Shown one piece after another: positions 1 to 5,414 of a DNA stretch of 5,414 nucleotides (the stretch's first letter is position 1; each line of letters opens with the position of its first letter). Made by a program: the position numbers and the translations under genes. The notes beneath the pieces are model-generated. The model made no database searches and was not told the DNA's origin. It saw only the letters and a program-made list of their open reading frames with translations. Source of the stretch: JBOHER01 sp050701115 (GTDB taxonomy: Bacteria; Actinomycetota; Actinomycetes; Mycobacteriales; Pseudonocardiaceae); assembly GCA_050701115.1 (NCBI GenBank), contig JBOHER010000452.1:1-5414 (forward strand). The letters are read 5' to 3'.

Positions 1-1367
1 TGTGGTCGCTGATCCTGATCTTCCTGGTCACGTTCACCGCCCTGGACGGCGGAGTGGGCGCCTCGCTGGCGCGCTTCTACGCATACCACTGCGCGCGGGG
101 GGACCGGGCAGGAGCGGGGCGGCTGGCGATCGGTTCGCTCGCGCTGTTTCTGACGCTGGGTGGGCTCGTCAGCGGCGCCTGCCTGCTGCTGGCGCCCACC
201 GTGGTCGAACTGCTGAACATCCCGGCGCACCTGCGCGGCGAAGCGGTCGCTGTGCTCCGCCTGCTCGGGCCGCTGGTCGCGCTGGCTCTGGTCACGAACT
301 CGGCCACGTCGCTGCTGCAGGCCAATGCCCGGTTCCGCGGGCTGGCCGGGGTCAGTGTCTGCTCCGCCGTCGGTTACGTGGCAGGTGTGCTGCTCGTCGT
401 CGATCACGGACAGGATCTGTCGACGCTCGCCGTCGTCACCTCCACGCGGTACGTGATCCTGCTGGGCGGCGGGTTCTGGCTCGGCAGGCGGCATATCAGC
501 CTGCGGCGGCCGCTGCTGCCGGATGCCTCGCTGCTTCGCGAGTTCCGCGATTACGCGGTGCGGATGCAACTGTCCGGCCTCACCACATTCCTCAACGGGG
601 AGATCGACGCGCTGGTGATCGCCGCGGTACTGCCCATCCGATTCGTCGGCATCTATGCGATCGGATACCAAGCGGCGTCCGCGCTGCGCAGCCTGCCGCT
701 GTACGCGTTTCCGCCGATCCTCACCCGGATGACGGGCAGCTACGCCCACCACGGCATGACTGGCGCGGTCCGCGAGTTCCATGCCTTGCAGGCACGATGG
801 GTGCCTGCGGTGCTGGCCTACGGTGCGATGACGACCAGCGCCGTGGCGTTCGCCGTGTACGTGTGGCTCGGGCCGGAGTTCCTGCTGAGCGGGGTCGTTG
901 CGGTGACGCTGCTGGCCGGGTACTCGGGGCACGTCGCGATCACCGGGATGCGTACCTGCTTCGTCCGCGCGATCGGGCGTCCTGGGCTGGAGACCCGCTA
1001 CTCCTGGTTCGCGACGGTGTGCAACCTCGCGCTCACCGTGCCGATGGCCTACCTTTTCGGGGTCATCGGCGTGGTCGCGGCGACCGTGATCGGGCTGCTG
1101 GCCGGATCGCTGTACTTCGTTGTCCTGTGCAGGCGGCTCGCGGACCTGCGGGAGCCGCGGCTGTCGCGGCGGTGGGCGCTGGGCACCGGCCTGGGCGTGG
1201 TGGTGACCGTGGCGGGCGAACTGCTGGTCGTGCGGCTGGGCTGGACCGGCGCGCCTGCGCTGCTGCTGGCCGGCGTTCCGGTGCTGGCCGGCCTGGTCGT
1301 GGCCGCGGCGGTGTCGATCCCGGGACTGGCAGTCGGTGTCCCCAGCGAAAGCGGGTCGAGATCATGA
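1..1367 (+). CDS. Polysaccharide flippase (Wzx/MOP-superfamily-like), 5'-truncated
   Basis: This is a multi-span membrane protein of the oligosaccharide flippase (MOP exporter) type, which would move lipid-linked sugar repeat units across the cytoplasmic membrane. The frame is open to the left edge, so the start lies outside the window; 454 residues are visible from base 3. The GTG at 54 is not the likely start, because the 17 codons before it are hydrophobic and continue a membrane helix into the family-like stretch DGGVGASLARFYA. Probably only the first helix (a few tens of residues) is missing. About 12 hydrophobic segments follow, with short basic loops such as LGRRH and CRRLADLREPRLSRR. 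The segment NGEIDALVIAAVLP...VGIYAIGYQ (about residues 198-220) matches the usual flippase 'D..vi......vG.Y' pattern at the start of the second half. The TGA stop overlaps the next gene by four bases (ATGA), which suggests one transcript and coupled translation. The family call is from hydropathy and motif style; the sugar cargo is unknown. Confidence 0.83.
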   Translation, partial: WSLILIFLVTFTALDGGVGASLARFYAYHCARGDRAGAGRLAIGSLALFLTLGGLVSGACLLLAPTVVELLNIPAHLRGEAVAVLRLLGPLVALALVTNSATSLLQANARFRGLAGVSVCSAVGYVAGVLLVVDHGQDLSTLAVVTSTRYVILLGGGFWLGRRHISLRRPLLPDASLLREFRDYAVRMQLSGLTTFLNGEIDALVIAAVLPIRFVGIYAIGYQAASALRSLPLYAFPPILTRMTGSYAHHGMTGAVREFHALQARWVPAVLAYGAMTTSAVAFAVYVWLGPEFLLSGVVAVTLLAGYSGHVAITGMRTCFVRAIGRPGLETRYSWFATVCNLALTVPMAYLFGVIGVVAATVIGLLAGSLYFVVLCRRLADLREPRLSRRWALGTGLGVVVTVAGELLVVRLGWTGAPALLLAGVPVLAGLVVAAAVSIPGLAVGVPSESGSRS

Positions 1368-2545
1368 CGGTGCAGCCCAAGCGCATCGCGATCGTCTGCC
1401 AGCTCGACGGGTACGCCAACGGGCTGAAACCCCGTGCGATACAACGTTTTCTCGCCGATCGCGGGCACATCGTGTCGCTGGTCGACACCTACCGGCTGAG
1501 CCGTGCGTCCGATTCGGCGAGCAGCCTTCGCGCGAAGCTGCCCAGCCTGCGGCCGCGTAAGTTCGCGCTGTACGCCACCGAGGTCGCCGCCGCGATATTC
1601 ACCCGTCGCTGGCGGTTCGGTCGCCGATTCCTTTCGTACTATGTGCTGGTCGCCGATTATCGCCTGCGCCGCGCCATCCTGCGATCGGCACTGCCGATCG
1701 GCGAACACGACCTGCTGATCTGTGAAACCCCTTACGACGCAGGGGTACTTACCGCCACGACCACCGCGCACACGCTGTACGACTGCCCCACCCCCTGGGC
1801 GGACGAGTTGCTCTTCGAGGGCAGGCTGACCGACCGGCAGCACGCCAAACTGCGCCGCATGGAGACGGAACTGTTCGAGGGCGTCGAGCACCTGTCCTTT
1901 CACTGGGATTCCTACGCGCGCTACGCCGTCGAGCAGTACGGGATCAGCGGTCGTAACCTGCTCACCCTCAACTTCGGCTGCACTCCCGCACCGCGGCGCG
2001 CGACGTTCGCCGCCCCGCCCCGGGTGGTCTACCTCGGCTCGCTCAGCTCGCGGTTCATCAATCTTCCGCTGCTCGCCCGGCTCAGCGAGCTGTACCCGCA
2101 CATCGACGTGTACGGCGGGCCCGCTCCGGACCCATCGCTCCGGCTGAACTACCGGGGATACGCATCGCCTGACATCCTGTGCGAGTACCAGCTGGGATTG
2201 GTCACCTGCACCACTGATCAACTGCGACGGGACGGGTTCTCGGCCAAGCACCTGCACTACCTCGCGCACGGGCTGCCCACGCTGGTGCCCGACTGGCGGC
2301 GCAATCTCGGCTGTTTGCGCGGGTCTGTTCGCTACAGCGAGCAGAACTTCCGGTCCGTGGTCGCGGGGTTCGGCGACGGGCGGCGCTGGCAGTCGCTCAG
2401 CGACCAGGCATACGCCCAGGCGAGTCGACTGGACTGGGGCGAAACCCTGCGCCCACTGGAGAACCTGCTCGCCGAGCCTGCCCGTACTCCGCCACGCTCA
2501 CCGGCCGCCGGTGCACCGGCAGCAACGTGGCGGCTACCAGGGTGA
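1364..2545 (+). CDS. GT-B fold glycosyltransferase (GT4-like), 393 aa
   Basis: This is probably a cytoplasmic sugar-nucleotide-dependent glycosyltransferase that adds a sugar to the lipid-linked repeat unit. The N-terminal half (about 1-200) begins with a Rossmann-type strand, KRIAIVCQLDGYANG, followed by a strand-helix pattern (HIVSLVDTYRLS, HDLLICETPYDAG). The C-terminal half opens with VVYLGSLSSRF (221-231), a typical start of the nucleotide-sugar domain. It carries DGFSAKHLHYLAHGLPTLVP (290-309), which resembles the 'SxKxxEYxAxGxPVv' donor-binding segment of GT4 enzymes. The usual E-x7-E pair is replaced by D290 and H298. The ATG is chosen because it forms the ATGA overlap with the flippase stop and directly precedes the first strand; only a weak GAG lies upstream, consistent with coupled translation. 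The open frame upstream of it is Arg/Ala-rich shadow of the flippase. The last 20 or so residues are Pro/Ala-rich and lie within the overlap with the convergent ligase gene. Donor and acceptor cannot be read from sequence. Confidence 0.82.
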   Translation: MTVQPKRIAIVCQLDGYANGLKPRAIQRFLADRGHIVSLVDTYRLSRASDSASSLRAKLPSLRPRKFALYATEVAAAIFTRRWRFGRRFLSYYVLVADYRLRRAILRSALPIGEHDLLICETPYDAGVLTATTTAHTLYDCPTPWADELLFEGRLTDRQHAKLRRMETELFEGVEHLSFHWDSYARYAVEQYGISGRNLLTLNFGCTPAPRRATFAAPPRVVYLGSLSSRFINLPLLARLSELYPHIDVYGGPAPDPSLRLNYRGYASPDILCEYQLGLVTCTTDQLRRDGFSAKHLHYLAHGLPTLVPDWRRNLGCLRGSVRYSEQNFRSVVAGFGDGRRWQSLSDQAYAQASRLDWGETLRPLENLLAEPARTPPRSPAAGAPAATWRLPG

Positions 2546-3809
2546 AACTGAGCCAGTCGCTGATACCGAATGACCACGGACGTTCCAGGCCTGAGGCCAC
2601 GAGTACGGGAATGAGCACGCAGCACGCGGCCAGGAAGCTGGCGCGGCCGCCGAGCAGCAGAATGCCCGCGATCAATGCGAGGAATATGCCGACACCGATG
2701 ATCCCGCCCGCGTAGGCGAGATCCAGCCATTGATTGTGCGGGGAATAGCTGAATGCGACGGGTACCTGTCCCGTCTGATGCAGCCCTTCCCAGGACTTGG
2801 CGCCGAATCCGTAGATTGGTGAGCGAGCGATCTCGCCCAGTCCGAAACGCCAGAAATATGCTCGATCGGACAGCGTGTCCGGACTGCTAGCGGTTAGCGG
2901 CAGAACAAAACCCACCGCGGCCGCGCCGCACACGCCGAGCAGGGCCAACCCGTTCCTGCCCGCCAGCGCATCCGCGCGTGGCCGGTCCATCGCCGGCCCG
3001 TCCTCCGCAAGACTCGGGCGCAGCACCATGAGCGAGACGAGGGCGGCGGCCGCGACCATCTCGCTGAGCCTGCTGCCGGTCGCGAACACGACGAGCACGA
3101 GATAACCCGCAAGGACGATACGGACCGGGCCACGAAATGCCAGCCACACAAGGGCGACGGACAGCGCCAGCGGCAGGCCGTAGGTGTTCTCGTTCGGGAA
3201 CACCCCGGTGAACAGGGCACCGAACGGGCCGCACTTGTCGACGCGGCATTCGCGGAAAACACTGTCCGCATGGACGAACGCCTGCACCCCGCCCAGCAGC
3301 GCGAGCAACAGCCCGGCGGTGGCCGCACCCAGCAGCGCCGAGCGCCCCGGCCGGGCGACCGTCGCGGCCAGCAGCACTGCCAGCAGCACGAGTTGCCGTG
3401 GCGCGAAGATCCCATGCCCGTTCAGGCCGTCGGAGAAAGCGACCACCAGGCACAGCACGATGGCGATCGCGGGCGCGGCGCTGATCCAGGCCTGGCCGCC
3501 TGCGACGCGGTGGGCGAAGAACAGCAGACCGGCTCCGAGTAGGAGGGCATTGCTGACCTGATCGACCTGTAGCGCCCAGGGTGACAACCCGACCACGACG
3601 TTGCCGAATGGGTCCAGGATGACCGTACGGCCGGACACCAGTGCGGACAGCACGGTGGGCAGGCTTGCCAGCGCCCCGACGAGGAACACCAGCGTCGCGG
3701 TCAGGTCCCAGTCGCCGAACGCGCGGGCCCGGCGCAGCGCGACGACCGCGGGCACCATGGCCAGCAGCGCCAAGGTTCCCAACGCGAGTGCCGCCGCCTG
3801 CTGTGACAT
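2397..3809 (-). CDS. O-antigen ligase / Wzy polymerase family membrane protein, 470 aa
   Basis: This integral membrane protein belongs to the Wzy/WaaL (O-antigen ligase, Wzy_C) type, which polymerises or transfers lipid-linked glycans on the outer face of the membrane. About 12 hydrophobic segments are visible, the first at about 5-25 and the last at about 417-432. Family-like landmarks are GVFPNENTYGLPLAL (202-216), GSRLSE (245-250), DRAYFWRFG...I..SPIYGFGAKSW (315-340) and SYSPHNQWLDLAYAGGIIGVG (354-374). The main outside loop is about 306-360. H358 in the PHN motif and R316 sit where WaaL-type enzymes place catalytic His and Arg (inference from family knowledge). A cysteine pair, C188 and C193, precedes the NENTYG motif. 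The ATG is supported by a good GGGGAG ribosome site six bases upstream. It lies 18 nt after the kinase stop, so the two are probably co-transcribed. Residues 422-470, including the end of the last helix and a Pro/Gly/Arg-rich tail, overlap the glycosyltransferase gene on the other strand. Sequence alone does not separate polymerase from ligase; polymerase is favoured by the neighbouring flippase and Wzz-like genes. Confidence 0.87.
   Translation of the reverse strand: MSQQAAALALGTLALLAMVPAVVALRRARAFGDWDLTATLVFLVGALASLPTVLSALVSGRTVILDPFGNVVVGLSPWALQVDQVSNALLLGAGLLFFAHRVAGGQAWISAAPAIAIVLCLVVAFSDGLNGHGIFAPRQLVLLAVLLAATVARPGRSALLGAATAGLLLALLGGVQAFVHADSVFRECRVDKCGPFGALFTGVFPNENTYGLPLALSVALVWLAFRGPVRIVLAGYLVLVVFATGSRLSEMVAAAALVSLMVLRPSLAEDGPAMDRPRADALAGRNGLALLGVCGAAAVGFVLPLTASSPDTLSDRAYFWRFGLGEIARSPIYGFGAKSWEGLHQTGQVPVAFSYSPHNQWLDLAYAGGIIGVGIFLALIAGILLLGGRASFLAACCVLIPVLVASGLERPWSFGISDWLSFTLVAATLLPVHRRPVSVAEYGQARRAGSPVGAGFRPSPVDSPGRMPGR
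2489..2533. repeat. Nested inverted repeats in the convergent overlap (possible bidirectional terminator)
   Basis: An outer perfect 8-bp inverted repeat, CCGCCACG at 2489-2496 and CGTGGCGG at 2526-2533, encloses an inner hairpin CACCGG-CCG-CCGGTG at 2499-2513. The inner right arm is also part of a perfect 12-bp palindrome, CCGGTGCACCGG, at 2508-2519, so alternative pairings compete. The structure is symmetric enough to fold in both transcripts and sits just before the glycosyltransferase stop at 2543-2545. No clear T-run follows on either strand, so a classical intrinsic terminator is not proven. The bases also encode the Pro/Ala-rich tail of the glycosyltransferase and ligase residues around 426-441. 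Confidence 0.5.
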
Positions 3810-3815
3810 TCAGCG

Positions 3816-3821
3816 CTCCCC
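3816..3821 (-). promoter_or_regulatory. Ribosome binding site of the ligase/polymerase gene
   Basis: On the - strand GGGGAG lies six bases before the ATG at 3809, inside the 18-nt gap after the kinase stop codon. It supports this ATG as the start. The short gap leaves little room for a separate promoter, so the gene is probably read through from the kinase gene. Confidence 0.7.
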
Positions 3822-3827
3822 GCGTGC

Positions 3828-5264
3828 CTAGTCGAGCGGCGCGGCGCTGCGCGCGCCGGAATGCCGGGGCGCGGCCCTACCGGACGTCGGACTCCCGTTA
3901 CCACTGTCGGCAGTACGGCCCCGACGGCGGGGCTGGCCGCGGAGGGTACCCGCCAGGCCGTCGGGGTACCGGTGAGCGAGCGTTCCCTTATGCGGCGACC
4001 TGATGAGGACGACGCCGAGAAGACGCGCGTCGACCGCCACCAGGCTGGCGAGCGCGCCGCGCAACACCTCCTGCCCGGTCCGGCCGGCACGGACGACCAG
4101 CAGGGCCGCGTCCGCCTCCGCGGCGAGTACGGCGCCGTCGGTGAAGGGCAGCAAGGGCGGGCTGTCCAGCAGCACCAGGTCGGCTTCGCCTTCGAGTGTG
4201 CGCAGCAGCTGCTTCATGTCCGCGGACGCAAGCAGTTCGCTCGCGTCGGATGCGATAGGCCCGCTCGGCAACACGCGCAGCAAGCCGTCGCCCCAGTCCC
4301 GCAATGCCTCGCCAAGGGCGGCCCGGCCAGTGAGCACGCTGCTCAGCCCGGCCCCGTCGGCGAGGCCGAGGGACTCCGCGAGAACCGGACGGCGCAGATC
4401 ACCCTCGACGATGATCACGCGCTGGCCGGCCCGCGCATGGCTCACCGCGAGGTCGACCAGGGTGGCGGTCTTGCCTTCCCCGGACGCCGCGCTGGTGACA
4501 ACCACCGATCGCGGCATCCGGCCTCCGTCGATGAACTGGAGGTTCGTGCGCAGATGGCGAAATGCCTCCGCACGCTCGGGAGGCCCTCGCCTGGGGTCCG
4601 CAGGGGGGATCACACCCAGCGTGGTGAGCCCGAGGTCGCGTCCGACGTCCTCGCTGGTCCGCACGCTGGTGTCGAGCACTTCGCGCAGCACCGCACCGGC
4701 GAAGCCGGCCACGATGCCTGCGAACAATCCGATGGCGAGGTTCAGCACGGGCTGGGGGCTGGTGGGCGTCAGCGGCGGGGCGGCCACGTCGACAACCGCG
4801 ACCTTGACGGGCGGAGTCGCTCTCGTCGGCGCCGACTCGAGCGCGGTGATGAACTTCGCGGACTGTGCCGCGGTCGCGTCAGCGAGCGCCTGCGCTCGCT
4901 GTGGGGAACTGTCCCGCGCGGTGATGTCGATCAGCACCGTGTCGGGGGGCGCGTCCACGCTGATCCGCCGGGCGAGCTCGTCAGCAGTTGTGCGCAGGCC
5001 AACCGTGCGAATGACACCATCGACCACGGTCTGGCTCGTGATGATCTGCGTATACGACCGAACCCGCTGCTGGGCGAAAAGACCGCCCTGGTAGGCATTC
5101 TCGCTGTTCATGTCACTCGCCGCGACGAAAAGCTGGGCCCGCGCGCTGTAGACGTTCGGCGTCAGCAGCGTCACCACCAATGCGGTACCCAACCCGGCCA
5201 GCACGCATGCCGCGATTAGCCGCCACCGCTCGCGCAGGACTCGGATGTACCCAGGCAGGTCCAT
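3828..5264 (-). CDS. Wzz-type co-polymerase fused to BY-kinase-like ATPase, 478 aa
   Basis: This is a one-piece chain-length regulator and bacterial tyrosine (BY) kinase-like protein that would control polymer length with the Wzy partner. The N-terminal part MDLPGYIRVLRERW leads into helix 1 (about 15-35). A short outside domain (about 36-172) follows, then the proline-rich APPLTPTSPQP and helix 2 (about 173-193). The cytoplasmic ATPase starts with EVLDTSVRTSEDV. It has the E-x2-R-x2-R motif EAFRHLR (233-239), Walker A SAASGEGKT (258-266, K265), Walker A' VIIVEGDLRRP (283-293) and Walker B LVLLDSPP (363-370, D367). In Walker A' the usual first Asp is Glu287. The C-terminal 40 or so residues are rich in Arg, Gly, Ser and Pro and contain no tyrosine cluster; Y433 is the only tyrosine in the cytoplasmic domain. 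The ATG at 5264 is preferred because homologues start with an MDLxxYLRVLRRRW-like segment and GGTGG lies just upstream. An alternative in-frame GTG at 5312 would add 16 residues not typical of the family. Kinase activity is inferred, not shown. Confidence 0.88.
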   Translation of the reverse strand: MDLPGYIRVLRERWRLIAACVLAGLGTALVVTLLTPNVYSARAQLFVAASDMNSENAYQGGLFAQQRVRSYTQIITSQTVVDGVIRTVGLRTTADELARRISVDAPPDTVLIDITARDSSPQRAQALADATAAQSAKFITALESAPTRATPPVKVAVVDVAAPPLTPTSPQPVLNLAIGLFAGIVAGFAGAVLREVLDTSVRTSEDVGRDLGLTTLGVIPPADPRRGPPERAEAFRHLRTNLQFIDGGRMPRSVVVTSAASGEGKTATLVDLAVSHARAGQRVIIVEGDLRRPVLAESLGLADGAGLSSVLTGRAALGEALRDWGDGLLRVLPSGPIASDASELLASADMKQLLRTLEGEADLVLLDSPPLLPFTDGAVLAAEADAALLVVRAGRTGQEVLRGALASLVAVDARLLGVVLIRSPHKGTLAHRYPDGLAGTLRGQPRRRGRTADSGNGSPTSGRAAPRHSGARSAAPLD

Positions 5265-5280
5265 CGAACCACCGTAGGGC

Positions 5281-5313
5281 CGTGCCGCCACGTTGGGACC
5301 TGGCGCAGGCACG
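5281..5313 (-). promoter_or_regulatory. Bulged leader hairpin upstream of the kinase gene
   Basis: On the - strand CGTGC and CGCCA pair with TGGCG and GCACG. This gives ten base pairs interrupted by a three-base bulge (CTG), with a ten-base loop. The hairpin ends 16 bases before the preferred ATG at 5264, so it could shape translation initiation or mark the end of an upstream transcript. There is no T-run, and hairpins of this size arise easily in GC-rich DNA. If the GTG at 5312 is the true start, most of it would be coding. Confidence 0.35.
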
Positions 5314-5352
5314 AGATCCGCCTACGTCATCTGCACGACCTCGCGCCGCGCA

Positions 5353-5414
5353 TCAGCCAGCATCCTGCGCGCCGCAGTAGTAACCGACGATCTCCTCGGG
5401 TGACATCTCGCGAT
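5353..5414 (-). CDS. Possible 3' end of an upstream gene (partial, hypothetical)
   Basis: On the - strand an open frame enters from the right edge and ends at TGA (5355-5353), leaving only about 20 codons: REMSPEEIVGYYCGAQDAG. Third positions are mostly G or C (about 15 of 19), a little better than the competing frame, and the peptide looks protein-like (Glu, Tyr and Gly content). It could be the C-terminus of a gene upstream of the kinase in the same direction, 88 nt away, or it could be chance. The fragment is too short to assign any family. Confidence 0.3.
   Translation of the reverse strand, partial: REMSPEEIVGYYCGAQDAG

Noticed and set aside
54..56. GTG at 54 as the flippase start
   Set aside because: Upstream codons encode a hydrophobic helix continuous with the family motif, so the true start is outside the window.
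2..1363. Open + strand frame running into the glycosyltransferase, giving an apparent 847-aa protein
   Set aside because: The part before 1364 is Arg/Ala/Gly-rich without motifs and overlaps the flippase in another frame. The real protein begins at the ATG at 1364.
1049..2269. Long - strand open frame (406 aa) across the flippase end and the transferase
   Set aside because: No recognisable motif. It covers two convincing + strand genes and reads as a shadow of their codon bias.
4003..5094. Ser/Ala/Arg-rich + strand open frame (363 aa)
   Set aside because: Low-complexity translation opposite the Wzz/kinase gene; typical antisense shadow in GC-rich DNA.
3861..5219. Long + strand open frame (452 aa) opposite the kinase gene
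   Set aside because: Its composition is Arg/Gly/Gln-rich with no domain pattern. The - strand frame carries clear Walker motifs and membrane helices, so this is a high-GC shadow.
5265..5352. Promoter for the kinase gene (TACGGT near the start codon as a -10 box)
   Set aside because: TACGGT lies almost at the ATG and no matching -35 box is visible at the right distance, so a promoter call is not supported.

Overview
The window is GC-rich (well above 60% by eye) with strong G/C preference at third codon positions. Together with the protein styles (an actinobacterial one-piece Wzz/BY-kinase and a multi-membrane-span ligase/polymerase), this suggests a high-GC actinobacterium. A Pseudonocardiales-type genome is a reasonable guess, but the sequence does not prove it. 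The content is a cell-surface polysaccharide (exopolysaccharide or capsule-like) biosynthesis segment.

Layout: two gene pairs converge. On the + strand, a flippase-type membrane protein runs off the left edge (1..1367, start missing). It overlaps by ATGA with a GT-B glycosyltransferase (1364..2545). On the - strand, read right to left, a polysaccharide co-polymerase/tyrosine-autokinase-like protein (3828..5264) is followed after 18 nt by an O-antigen ligase/polymerase-family membrane protein (2397..3809). The two convergent genes overlap tail to tail by 149 bp (2397..2545). That overlap contains nested inverted repeats which could fold on either transcript. Right of the kinase start lies an 88-nt leader with a bulged hairpin, then possibly the last codons of another - strand gene at the edge.

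How they may work together (inference from family roles): the glycosyltransferase adds a sugar to a lipid-linked repeat unit at the inner face of the membrane. The flippase moves the finished unit across. The Wzy/WaaL-family protein polymerises or ligates it outside. The Wzz/BY-kinase protein sets chain length. These are the Wzx, Wzy and Wzz roles plus one transferase, so more transferases and the initiating phosphoglycosyltransferase should lie outside the window.

I saw no RNA gene, mobile element, CRISPR array or clearly novel system. The points most worth a second look are the convergent overlap with its nested palindromes, and the kinase-like protein, which lacks a C-terminal tyrosine cluster and has an altered Walker A' motif.
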